Notes: generated by a model from the letters alone, not told the origin. Positions 1 to 6,050 are shown, numbered from the stretch's first letter. The stretch: 25,124 bases of DNA from JACCXJ01 sp052387115 (GCA_052387115.1 JBQTJM010000001.1:1-25124); one strand, 5' to 3'. Numbers and translations are program-made.

Positions 1-224
1 TCTCCTGCGAGAATGTCCGCCCGCCCATCGCGACCATGCCACCAGTCTACGACACGGCGGGGGCGGTGTCCAGTACTTGTTATGGGTAAGCCACAGCCCT
101 CCGGGAGAGGGTAGGGTGAGGGGATCAAGAAAGGGCGATTCGTGACCGTGCGTGGTATAGGGAGAGTGCGCCGTGCGCACCTTCGGCCTGTCTCCGATTT
201 GCAAACATACGCTCTTTGAAAAAT

Positions 225-262
225 CTTGACACGGTTCTCCATTGTATAAACAATATGTCAAG
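225..262 (+). promoter_or_regulatory. Candidate brnTA promoter/operator
   Basis: A TTGACA -35-like hexamer lies at 226-231. An AT-rich stretch containing TATAAA follows at 245-250; the 13-base spacing is short, so the exact -10 is uncertain. Two inverted repeats overlap it: ATTGT at 241-245 with ACAAT at 250-254, and CTTGACA at 225-231 with TGTCAAG at 256-262, the latter running into the proposed GTG start of brnT. BrnA-type antitoxins are known to repress their own operon by binding operator DNA at the promoter, so these dyads are plausible operator elements. The position and dyads are seen; the function is inferred. Confidence 0.45.
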
Positions 263-534
263 TGCTGACCTGGGACGAAGGGAAACGGCAGGCCAATCTG
301 CGCGATCACGGGATGGATTTCGTGGGATGCGACGCCGTTTTCGACGGCCCGGTGTTCACATGGGACGACGACCGCCACGCCTATGGCGAGCAGCGCATCA
401 ACCTGCTGGGCTGGCTCGCGGGCACCGTCGTCCATCTGACGTACACAGAACGCGGCGAGGACATGCAGGTCGTCTCGTTGCGCAGGGCCGAAAAGCATGA
501 AATCAGGCGATACATCCAGGAAATTTCCCGCTAG
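262..534 (+). CDS. brnT: BrnT-family toxin (type II TA ribonuclease)
   Basis: A 90-residue protein of the BrnT (DUF497) family. In this family the protein is a small RelE-like ribonuclease that inhibits translation and is neutralised by BrnA. Visible family landmarks are the N-terminal WDEGK...N...HG block (residues 4-17), a VFDGP segment (about residues 26-30), YGEQR near residue 41, the LTYTERGEDMQVVSLR core (about 59-74) and the terminal E.RRY helix. Length matches the family. The start is a GTG at 262 with no clear ribosome binding site; it is chosen because it gives the usual short N-terminus before WDE. It overlaps brnA by 38 bases, the normal toxin-first order. It appears intact, with no frameshift. 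Family assignment is firm; activity is inferred. Confidence 0.85.
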   Translation: MLTWDEGKRQANLRDHGMDFVGCDAVFDGPVFTWDDDRHAYGEQRINLLGWLAGTVVHLTYTERGEDMQVVSLRRAEKHEIRRYIQEISR

Positions 535-832
535 CCCGGAAGACTGGGAAGCGCTAGTCCAGGAAGCTCCCGGCGATAACCGGCCTCCCACGCCGGAAGA
601 GGAGGCACGCTGGAAAAAGGGTGTCGTCGTCAAGGAGGGAGGATACCCGGCGGTGCGCGCGGCACTCGCCGAGCGGCGCCGCCGCGGGCCGCAGAAGGCA
701 TCGACCAAGGTGTTTACCGGTATCCGGCTGGACGCGGACGTGATAGGTGCATTCAAGGCCACCGGCCCCGGCTGGCAGACACGCATGAATGCTGCGTTGC
801 GGGAGTGGCTCGAAGCACATCGTCCGGTTTGA
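497..832 (+). CDS. brnA: BrnA-family antitoxin
   Basis: A 111-residue BrnA-type antitoxin that should bind and neutralise BrnT and repress the operon. The C-terminal part (about residues 71-108) has the family ribbon-helix-helix signature: a beta strand ending IRLDADV, then FKATGPGWQTRMN and an amphipathic helix AALREWLEAH. The N-terminal half is a charged, proline-rich segment with PTPEEEARWKKG, as in longer BrnA proteins that carry a toxin-wrapping arm. The ATG at 497 lies inside brnT in another frame, so translation is probably coupled. Nothing is visibly broken. There is no convincing terminator; two short dyads lie just downstream (848-884). Confidence 0.85.
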   Translation: MKSGDTSRKFPASPEDWEALVQEAPGDNRPPTPEEEARWKKGVVVKEGGYPAVRAALAERRRRGPQKASTKVFTGIRLDADVIGAFKATGPGWQTRMNAALREWLEAHRPV

Positions 833-847
833 GGCATCGCCTTGATC

Positions 848-884
848 ACCACCAGGCAGGAAGGTTGGTGGTCGGGTCTGACCC
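848..884. repeat. Two adjacent short inverted repeats after brnA
   Basis: ACCACC at 848-853 pairs with GGTGGT at 867-872, and directly after it GGGTC-T-GACCC forms an 11-base dyad at 874-884. They sit between brnA and the decayed toxin gene on the other strand, where two convergent transcription units would meet. Neither is followed by a T-run, so they are not typical intrinsic terminators. They may mark the edge of the piece that cut off the vapC remnant. Confidence 0.35.
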
Positions 885-929
885 CGCGAGATATACCTGA
901 TCGGCAGCCCAGGAATGGCAATCTTGGTT

Positions 930-1117
930 CTAGCGGATCCGCCCGTTCGCCTCCAGCATGGCGATTTCCCAGACCGAGATCAGCGCGACCGCAGCAGTCC
1001 CGCCGCGGCCGCCGCCTCGATCCGCCCGAGCGTTTCCGGCGAAAACCGGGCTTCTCCTTTCACGAGCCACAACCAGGCATGCGTATCCAAGAGCATAGCC
1101 TTCTCATGCGTCGGCAT
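930..1117 (-). pseudogene. VapC/PIN-domain toxin remnant (frameshifted, truncated)
   Basis: Translating the minus strand from the ATG at 1117 (or 1096) gives MLLDTHAWLWLVKGEARFS, the PIN-domain N-terminus with the first catalytic Asp. It then reads through a helix GRIEAAAAAG to a stop at 980-982. The homology resumes in another frame with ALISVWEIAMLEANGRI, the next conserved PIN block with its Glu, and stops again at 930-932. The two frames differ by one base, so there is an indel near 985-1000. About half of a normal PIN domain of some 125 residues is missing, including the later acidic residues. This is a dead toxin; its partner lies directly upstream on the same strand. Confidence 0.75.
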
Positions 1118-1321
1118 TCCAAGCCTCATCGACCGGGGCGATCACTGGAAATGGACAGTGCCAGCGAGATATCCAAAAACAGGTCGATCCGCATCCCGGC
1201 ACGGTAACAGGCGGGTGATCGGTCGACCGCGTTTGGTAATGACGATCTCTTCGCCGTTCTCTTGTACCTCATCCAAGAGCTTCAGGCACTTCGCTTTGAA
1301 CTCGGCGGCGGCTATCTTCAT
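1104..1321 (-). pseudogene. Phd/YefM-type antitoxin, C-terminus frameshifted
   Basis: The minus strand from ATG 1321 encodes a 59-residue protein with a clear Phd/YefM fold: MKIAAAEFKAKCLKLLDEV, then GEEIVITKRGRPITRLLP, ending at a stop at 1142-1144 after GTVHFQ. Just beyond the stop, in a different frame, comes VIAPVDEAWNADA followed by a stop at 1104-1106. This is the usual tail of such antitoxins, which binds the PIN toxin. A small indel near 1142-1146 therefore separated the DNA-binding part from the toxin-neutralising tail. The DNA-binding domain could still be made. Since the adjacent toxin is also broken, the pair looks like a decaying module. Confidence 0.7.
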
Positions 1322-1579
1322 CGTTCCTCTCCCGACGTGACCACGAGTACGGGTCCTATTTTGCGGGCCACGCGGGAAATCGGCAACGATTAGGCAACCC
1401 GGCAAGACCGACCGAGAGGTGTCCCGCGGTGAGGGATGAGCCACATCCGACGGGGGTTGTCGCGCAAGAACCGCATCTTCCAGGAGCGTGGGCGCGCGGA
1501 GCGGCCCATGGCGCCCGCGTTTCCGAACTACGAGAGGTGCACTGTATGATTGCCGTGGGGTCTTGGGCCACGGTGGGGG

Positions 1580-1980
1580 AAGGGGAGTAGCGAGTTATGT
1601 GGTCTTCGGCGGCGCGGGGGTGGGGGGTGGCGGCAACCTCGAGCTCTCGGCCCTCGACGGCACGAACGGCTTCAGGCTCTCGGGGCGGCCTACGACCGCT
1701 CAGGCTCCGCGGTGAGCAGCGCCGGGGATGTCAACGGCGATGGGGTGGATGACCTCCTTATCGGGGCACCCTACGGCGGGAACTACCCGGAGAGCGCTCC
1801 GGGGCCAGCTATGCGGTCTTCGGCAGGGCGCCGGTCACGTGTAACGGTTTTCGAGCGACCATCGTCGGGACCTTTGGCATCGATACGCTCGTCGGCACCC
1901 CGGGCAACGACATCATCCAGGGCCGCGGGGCCAGAGACCTCATCTGCGGCGGCGCGGGTGACGATCGGCTATTCACTCTC
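1580..1980 (+). pseudogene. FG-GAP / RTX calcium-binding protein remnant
   Basis: Three plus-strand frames together give one recognisable protein. Frame one reads SYVVFGGAGVGGGGNLELSA and NGFRLSG, the end of an FG-GAP (integrin alpha-type) repeat. After a shift near 1682 it continues AAYDRSGSAVSSAGDVNGDG and VDDLLIGAPYGG, a complete FG-GAP calcium loop. After a second shift near 1795 it reads ASYAVFGRAPV, then GIDTLVGTPGNDIIQGRGA and GGAGDD, which are RTX (hemolysin-type) calcium-binding nonapeptides. Such proteins are usually large secreted or surface proteins. Here only a fragment is left, with at least two frameshifts, and its RTX end runs straight into the GC-rich palindromic repeats from 2017. 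No start is recognisable. Confidence 0.7.
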
Positions 1981-2016
1981 ACCCTTCTCCGTTTAGCCGG
2001 GGAGCGAGATTCCGAT

Positions 2017-2175
2017 CCCCTCCCCTGCGGAGCGGGGGAGGGTCAGGGTGGGGGTAAAGGCGCCGCGGCCAGGAACGGGCCGGGTCAGCGCGTGTAGCGC
2101 TGACCCCCACCCCCACCCTCCCCCGTCCGCAAAAAGCACGGACAGGGGAGGGAGTTCCCGATGCCCTCCCCGAGG
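2017..2175. repeat. GC-rich palindromic repeat pair (two copies, inverted)
   Basis: The stretch CCCCTCCCCTGCGGAGCGGG (from 2017) leads to GGGGGAGGGTCAGGGTGGGG (to 2054). An inverted counterpart, ACCCCCACCCCCACCCTCCC, starts at 2103 and continues through GTCCGCAAAAAGCACGGACA to about 2175. The inner junction holds a perfect hairpin: GGGTCAGCGC (2082-2091), five-base loop, GCGCTGACCC (2097-2106). The 2103-2160 part is nearly the same as 4440-4500 inside hisIE, so this is a dispersed element with more than one copy in the window. A shorter relative (CTCCGGGAGAGGGTAGGGTG) is near 99-118. Confidence 0.7.
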
Positions 2176-2448
2176 GAGCGCGAGCTTGTCGAGGTACCCG
2201 AAATGTCGAATATGTTTGGCTAGGATCTGGTCCCGATCGCAAGGGTGGCAATCTGTAGGGCCGATGCCCGCAGGGCGCTCCGCCGCACGGGCCGCTTCGG
2301 CCGGCAGCCATACGGCGGAACGCCAAAAAGCGGCTTCGGCCCTTTCCGCCTTACGCGCGTTGGGGCGCAACCGATGTGCTAGTATTGTTCACGAGGTCTC
2401 ACACCCCGCCCCGACGCATTCCCCGCCGTACCTATTGGCCCACCGTCA
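2176..2448 (+). other. Gene-free leader region upstream of hisA
   Basis: No convincing gene is seen here. The region has an inverted repeat GGCGGAA (2314-2320) / TTCCGCC (2344-2350) enclosing a second GGC/GCC-rich dyad. Closer to hisA, TGC-TAGTAT at 2377-2385 resembles an extended -10 element, which would give a leader of roughly 55-60 bases before the hisA ATG. No good -35 is spaced correctly, so the promoter is only a suggestion. No T-box or his leader peptide (run of His codons) is visible. Confidence 0.35.
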
Positions 2449-3198
2449 ATGTTGGTGATCCCGGCAATCGATCTCAAGGACGGGAGGTGCGTGCGCCTGA
2501 AACAGGGGCGCATGGACCAGGAAACGCGTTATTCAGAGGATCCGGGGGCCGTGGCGCGCCACTGGGCCGAGGCCGGGGCGCGCCGGCTGCACCTGGTCGA
2601 TCTCAACGGCGCCGGTACCGGGCGGCCCGTCAACGGCCGGGTGATCCGCGAGATCTGCCAGGCCATCCCCGACGTCCCGGTGCAGCTCGGTGGCGGGATC
2701 CGGGATGAAGACACCATCCAGGCGTATCTGGACGCCGGGGTCAGCTACATCATCATCGGCACCAAGGCCGTGACCGCACCGCATTTCGTCTCGGATGCAT
2801 GCCTGGAGTTTCCGGGGCGCATCTACTTGGGTCTCGATGTCCGCGACGGCAAGCTCGCCATCGAGGGCTGGTCCAAGCTCTGCCATCACGACGCCACGGA
2901 GCTGGCTCAACGCTTCGAGCAGGACGGGGTGGCGGCCATCGTCTATACCGACATCCGCCGCGACGGCATGATGAACGGCGTCAATGTCGAGGCCACCGTG
3001 GCGCTGGCACGACACATCGCCGTCCCGGTCATCGCCGCAGGCGGGATCACCAACCTTGACGACATCGAGGCCCTGTGCGCGGTCGCGCAAGAGGGCATCG
3101 CGGGCGCCATCACCGGGCGCGCCCTCTACGAAGGCACCCTGGATCTCACCGCGGCCCAGCGCCTGGCCGATGCCGGGACCGCCGGCAGGGGCGCTTGA
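2449..3198 (+). CDS. hisA: HisA, phosphoribosylformimino-AICAR-phosphate isomerase
   Basis: HisA performs the Amadori isomerisation of ProFAR to PRFAR, the fourth step of histidine biosynthesis, in the cytoplasm. The 249-residue protein has full family length and a (beta-alpha)8 barrel. Landmarks are IPAIDLKDGRCVRLKQG with catalytic Asp8, LGGGIRD with the first phosphate loop, IYLGLDVRDG, YTDIRRDGMMNG with the second catalytic Asp, and VIAAGGITN with the second phosphate loop. The stop overlaps the hisF start by one base (TGATG), so the two are co-translated. It is the first gene of the his-TIR-tat string; the usual upstream hisB/hisH neighbours are absent, replaced by pseudogenes and repeats. 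Confidence 0.97.
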   Translation: MLVIPAIDLKDGRCVRLKQGRMDQETRYSEDPGAVARHWAEAGARRLHLVDLNGAGTGRPVNGRVIREICQAIPDVPVQLGGGIRDEDTIQAYLDAGVSYIIIGTKAVTAPHFVSDACLEFPGRIYLGLDVRDGKLAIEGWSKLCHHDATELAQRFEQDGVAAIVYTDIRRDGMMNGVNVEATVALARHIAVPVIAAGGITNLDDIEALCAVAQEGIAGAITGRALYEGTLDLTAAQRLADAGTAGRGA

Positions 3199-3965
3199 TG
3201 GGCCTCGCCAAGCGCATCATCCCATGTCTGGATGTCGATGCCGGGCGGGTGGTCAAGGGAATCCGCTTCCTGGACATCCGGGATGCCGGGGACCCGACCG
3301 CGGTGGCCCGGCGCTACGACGCGCAAGGGGCCGATGAGCTATGCTTCCTCGACATCACCGCCAGCCACGATGGTCGCGACACCATGGTCCCGGTGGTCGA
3401 GGCCGTGGCCGCGGAGGTGTTCATCCCGCTCACGGTCGGCGGCGGGATCCGCGCGCTCGGGGATATCCGGGTGCTGTTGAACGCCGGGGCCGACAAGGTG
3501 AGCATCAACAGCGCCGCCGTGCAGGACCCGGGGCTCATCCGCGAGGCCTCCGGGCGTTTCGGCGCGCAGTGCATCGTGGTCGCCATCGACGCCCGCCGGG
3601 TGGCGGGGGAAACGGACCGATGGGAGGTGTATACCCATGGGGGCCGCCGGCCGATGGGCCTCGATGCCGTCGACTGGGCCGTCGAGGTCGAGGCGTCGGG
3701 GGCCGGCGAGATCCTCTTGACCAGCATGGACCGGGACGGCACCCAGGACGGCTTCGACCTCGATCTCACCCGTGCCGTCGCCGAGGCGGTGGCCATCCCG
3801 GTCATCGCCTCCGGGGGGGTGGGCAACCTGGATCATCTGGTGGACGGGGTCCGCATTGGCAAGGCCGATGCCGTGCTCGCGGCCAGCATCTTCCACTTCG
3901 GCACCTACACGATCCCGGCGGCGAAAGCGCACCTGCGAGCCGCGGGCATCGAGGTGCGCCTGTGA
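3198..3965 (+). CDS. hisF: HisF, imidazole glycerol phosphate synthase cyclase subunit
   Basis: HisF forms the synthase with the glutaminase HisH; it uses ammonia to convert PRFAR to imidazole glycerol phosphate and AICAR. The 255-residue product starts MGLAKRIIPCLDVDAGRVVK, with catalytic Asp11 in CLDVD, and has the second catalytic Asp in VVAIDARR. Phosphate-binding loops are LTVGGGIR and VIASGGVGN, and LLTSMDRDGTQDG is the characteristic middle block. A longer reading frame opens upstream, but the ATG at 3198 gives the canonical N-terminus and a one-base overlap with hisA. The last codons and stop lie in the first unit of a 16-bp tandem repeat. hisH is not in the window. Confidence 0.97.
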   Translation: MGLAKRIIPCLDVDAGRVVKGIRFLDIRDAGDPTAVARRYDAQGADELCFLDITASHDGRDTMVPVVEAVAAEVFIPLTVGGGIRALGDIRVLLNAGADKVSINSAAVQDPGLIREASGRFGAQCIVVAIDARRVAGETDRWEVYTHGGRRPMGLDAVDWAVEVEASGAGEILLTSMDRDGTQDGFDLDLTRAVAEAVAIPVIASGGVGNLDHLVDGVRIGKADAVLAASIFHFGTYTIPAAKAHLRAAGIEVRL

Positions 3966-4006
3966 TCCCATCCGCCTGTGATCCCATCCGCCTGTGAGCC
4001 CATCTG
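3959..4006 (+). repeat. 16-bp tandem repeat, three copies, hisF stop / hisIE start
   Basis: Units CCTGTGATCCCATCCG occupy 3959-3974 and 3975-3990 exactly; a third copy with two changes occupies 3991-4006. Each unit contains GTGA. In the first it supplies the hisF stop (3963-3965), in the third the hisIE GTG start (3994). Because 16 is not a multiple of three, only the third GTG is in the hisIE frame. A simple reading is that an ancestral GTGA stop/start overlap was pulled apart by two duplications. Confidence 0.9.
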
Positions 4007-4926
4007 ATCTACAAGAGCGCAGGGAGCCGGCGTGGCTGGACCGGGTCGCCTGGGATACACAAGGGCTGGTGCCGGTCATCGCCCAGGACGAGGTGAGCGG
4101 CCGGGTGCTGATGCTGGCATGGATGGACCGCGAGGCCCTGGCCCGCACCGTGGAAAGTCGGGAGGCGGTCTATTGGTCGCGCTCGCGAGGACGGCTGTGG
4201 CAAAAGGGTGAGACCTCCGGCCACCTCCAGCGGGTCGTCGAAGTCCGGCTCGATTGCGATGGCGATGCGGTGCTCCTGGTGGTGACGCAGTCCGGCGGCA
4301 TCGCCTGCCACACCGGACGCGAGAGCTGTTTCTTCGCGCACTTGGAGGACGACGAGTGGTCGGTCGTGGACCCGGTGCTCAAGGACCCGGGGGCGATTTA
4401 TGGCGGTGCCCCCGCCCTGAGCCCGGCGCCGGCGGGCGGACCCCCACCCCTACCCTCCCCCGTCCGCAGAAAGCGCGGCCAGGGGAGGGAGATCCCCGGT
4501 TCCCTCCCCTGCGTAGCGGGGGAGGACCCTCGCTTTAACCCTCCCCCCGACGGGGGAGGGAAGGGTGGGGGTGAACTGGAAACCGTCCTCACCCGCCTCG
4601 CCGCCGTACTGGAGGCCCGCAAGCACGCCGATCCCGAGACCTCCTATGTGGCCGGACTGTACGCCAAGGGCCTGGACGCCATCCTGAAAAAACTCGGCGA
4701 GGAGGCCACCGAGACCCTCCTCGCCGCCAAGGGCGGGGATCGACGCGCGCTGGTGTACGAGACCGCGGACTTGTGGTTTCATAGCCTCGTCACACTGGCC
4801 GCGCTCGATCTCGGACCCGAGGCGGTCCTGGAGGAGCTGGCGCGACGCTTCGGCCTGTCGGGGATAGAGGAGAAGGCACGGCGGGCTGGGGGGACCAGCG
4901 GCGCACCACCTGGGCAGCGGGACTAG
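3994..4926 (+). CDS. hisIE: HisIE bifunctional cyclohydrolase/pyrophosphatase with repeat-derived linker
   Basis: A 310-residue fusion for steps two and three of histidine synthesis. Residues about 15-130 are the HisI PRA-CH domain: VLMLAWMD, YWSRSRGRLWQKGETSGH, and the metal-binding set Cys88 (RLDCDGDA), Cys105 and Cys112 (GGIACHTGRESCF). Residues about 194-300 are the HisE PRA-PH domain: ARKHADPETSYVAGLYAKG, KKLGEEATETLLAAK, YETADLWFHSLVTLA. The fusion is some 100 residues longer than E. coli HisIE, partly because residues 149-193 are encoded by a palindromic repeat element and read as a Pro/Gly/Arg-rich linker. No in-frame stop separates the halves. GTG at 3994 is taken as start since no other in-frame start lies nearby upstream. 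Confidence 0.93.
   Translation: MSPSDLQERREPAWLDRVAWDTQGLVPVIAQDEVSGRVLMLAWMDREALARTVESREAVYWSRSRGRLWQKGETSGHLQRVVEVRLDCDGDAVLLVVTQSGGIACHTGRESCFFAHLEDDEWSVVDPVLKDPGAIYGGAPALSPAPAGGPPPLPSPVRRKRGQGREIPGSLPCVAGEDPRFNPPPDGGGKGGGELETVLTRLAAVLEARKHADPETSYVAGLYAKGLDAILKKLGEEATETLLAAKGGDRRALVYETADLWFHSLVTLAALDLGPEAVLEELARRFGLSGIEEKARRAGGTSGAPPGQRD
4440..4572. repeat. 133-bp MITE-like palindromic element inside hisIE
   Basis: The ends are inverted repeats: ACCCCCACCCCTACCCTCCC from 4440, and its near-complement GGGGGAGGGAAGGGTGGGGG ending at 4571-4572. The inside holds further hairpins (CCCTCCCCTGCGTAGCGGGG region at 4502-4522; CCCTCCCCCCGACGGGGGAG near 4540-4558). Its left part is nearly identical to 2103-2160. 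It carries no gene of its own and stays open in the hisIE frame. No clear target-site duplication is seen. Confidence 0.8.
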
Positions 4927-4932
4927 CTGAGC

Positions 4933-5364
4933 GTGGCCGAACGACTGGTCTTCGTCAGCCATAGTGGTCCCGATACCTGGGTTGCCAAGCAGATCGCCCG
5001 GGAGATCAGCGCCTGCGGCGCGACCCCGTTTCTCGACGAGGCCAATATTGAAGTAGGTGCCGATTTTGAGGAAGACATCTTGGCGTTCTTGGAAAAGGCG
5101 CACGAGCTGGTGGTTCTCCTGACCCCGTGGGCGCTCGAGCGGCCCTATGTCTGGGCCGAGATCGGCGCGGCCTGGGGGCGGCGAATGCCGATAGTGGGCC
5201 TCTTGCACGGTCTTACGGCCACCGAGTTGCAACAGAAGCACGGCGTCCCCATCCTTCTCAAGAAACGCGACTTGCTCCCTTTGAATGAGGTCGAGACATA
5301 CTTCGCGCAATTGCGGTCAAGGGCCAGACCGCCCCTCGCGCCGGGTCCGGAGAGAAAACAATGA
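4933..5364 (+). CDS. Stand-alone TIR-domain protein (first of pair)
   Basis: A 143-residue protein that is almost entirely one TIR domain. It begins LVFVSHSGPDTWVAKQIA (beta A and the BB-type start), has PFLDEANIEVGADFEE, then ELVVLLTPWALERPYVWAEI with Glu76 at the position of the catalytic glutamate of NAD-cleaving TIR enzymes. No membrane segment or second domain is seen. Bacterial TIR proteins commonly cleave NAD+ or make cyclic ADP-ribose-type signals in antiphage defence; that role here is inference. The GTG start is six bases after the hisIE stop and its stop overlaps the next TIR gene (ATGA), so it is likely co-transcribed with his and tat genes. A central part (about 5041-5100) looks less GC-rich than its neighbours, hinting at acquisition. 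Confidence 0.88.
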   Translation: MAERLVFVSHSGPDTWVAKQIAREISACGATPFLDEANIEVGADFEEDILAFLEKAHELVVLLTPWALERPYVWAEIGAAWGRRMPIVGLLHGLTATELQQKHGVPILLKKRDLLPLNEVETYFAQLRSRARPPLAPGPERKQ

Positions 5365-5777
5365 GCAAACCCAGGGTCTTTGTCTCCTATAGTCACGACG
5401 ATGCCGAGTGGGTGCGCGATTTTGCCGAAGCCCTCAAGACCCAGGACGTTGCCGTCTGGCTGGACGAGTGGCAGATCCCTGCGGGCGAGTCCATGAGAGA
5501 TGCCCTCGAGGAGGGCTTGCGTCAGAGCGACGCGATCGTTGCCGTCCTCTCCCCCCGCAACGCGACCCGCCCCACTGTGTTGTTCGAGCTAGGCGTTGCC
5601 CTCGGGCTCGGGAAGCCGCTGATACCGGTCGTGTCACCTGATCTCAGCGGCTCCGCGATACCGTTCGACATGCGTGCCCGCCGTTACGTTGTTCAGGGCG
5701 CCCCGCGCGATACGGCGCGAGAAGTGGCGGCCGCTTTGAAAGCTGTCCCGGCGATCGTAAGCCAGGCCCACGCCTGA
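5361..5777 (+). CDS. Stand-alone TIR-domain protein (second of pair)
   Basis: A 138-residue single TIR domain. Landmarks are RVFVSYSHDDAEWVRDFAEA, VAVWLDEWQIPAGESM (the box-2-like segment), SDAIVAVLSPRNATRPTVLF and ELGVALGLGKPLIPV. Glu76 in LFELG aligns with the catalytic Glu of TIR NADases and is at the same residue number as in the first protein. The two proteins are clearly different subfamilies rather than a recent duplicate, with SYSHDD against SHSGPD and different second halves. The ATG overlaps the upstream stop by four bases (ATGA), which implies translational coupling and often physical partnership. No ThsA-like (SIR2/SLOG), STING, or other known effector is adjacent, so a known defence type cannot be named. 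Confidence 0.88.
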   Translation: MSKPRVFVSYSHDDAEWVRDFAEALKTQDVAVWLDEWQIPAGESMRDALEEGLRQSDAIVAVLSPRNATRPTVLFELGVALGLGKPLIPVVSPDLSGSAIPFDMRARRYVVQGAPRDTAREVAAALKAVPAIVSQAHA

Positions 5778-5792
5778 GACGGTACTCATGCC

Positions 5793-5815
5793 GGTGGAAC
5801 ACGTCCACCAGGAGG
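5793..5815 (+). promoter_or_regulatory. Hairpin abutting the tatA ribosome binding site
   Basis: GGTGGA (5793-5798), loop ACACG, TCCACC (5804-5809) form a perfect 6-bp stem directly before the strong AGGAGG (5810-5815) of tatA, seven bases from its ATG. A tiny reading frame MPVEHVHQEDPPWESV (5788-5838) crosses the tatA start. The stem could insulate tatA translation from the TIR genes; it is too short and lacks a T-run for a terminator. Confidence 0.35.
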
Positions 5816-5822
5816 ATCCCCC

Positions 5823-6035
5823 ATGGGAATCGGTATAACGGAGCTTCTAATCATCCTCGCCATAGTCGCCGTGCTGTTCGGCACCAAGAAGTTGCGCAGC
5901 ATCGGCGGCGACCTCGGCACCGCCATCCAGAGCTTCCGCAAGGCCATGACCGAGGCGGACGCGACCCGCGGCCCTCCGGACGACAGCGATCCGGCGCTCG
6001 GCGCGCCGCGTAAGGACGGCGAGCCCAAACCCTAG
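5823..6035 (+). CDS. tatA: TatA, twin-arginine translocase subunit
   Basis: TatA forms the oligomeric pore-like component of the Tat system, which exports folded proteins across the inner membrane. The 70-residue protein has one N-terminal membrane helix (about residues 5-21, ITELLIILAIVAVLFG), the FGTKKLRSIGGDLG hinge, and an amphipathic helix AIQSFRKAM, followed by a short polar tail. Length is a little under the usual 75-90. It has the best ribosome binding site in this region (AGGAGG). It is followed by tatB 15 bases after its stop. Confidence 0.95.
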   Translation: MGIGITELLIILAIVAVLFGTKKLRSIGGDLGTAIQSFRKAMTEADATRGPPDDSDPALGAPRKDGEPKP

Positions 6036-6050
6036 GTGGTCGGCCGGCCG

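Noticed and set aside
915..1340. Plus-strand open frame opposite the decayed toxin-antitoxin genes
   Set aside because: The minus strand gives clear Phd and PIN-domain motifs while the plus-strand product has no recognisable features.
1436..1549. 37-residue open frame starting MSHIRRGLSRKN
   Set aside because: No ribosome binding site, no known family, and it lies among pseudogenes.
3075..3197. Upstream extension of hisF
   Set aside because: It overlaps hisA in another frame; the ATG at 3198 gives the canonical HisF N-terminus.
4933..5777. Complete Thoeris system
   Set aside because: TIR genes are present but no ThsA-type SIR2/SLOG or other effector is adjacent; neighbours are his and tat genes.
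5788..5838. 16-codon leader peptide overlapping the tatA start
   Set aside because: No ribosome binding site and no regulatory codon pattern; tatA itself has a strong site. Mentioned only as a curiosity.
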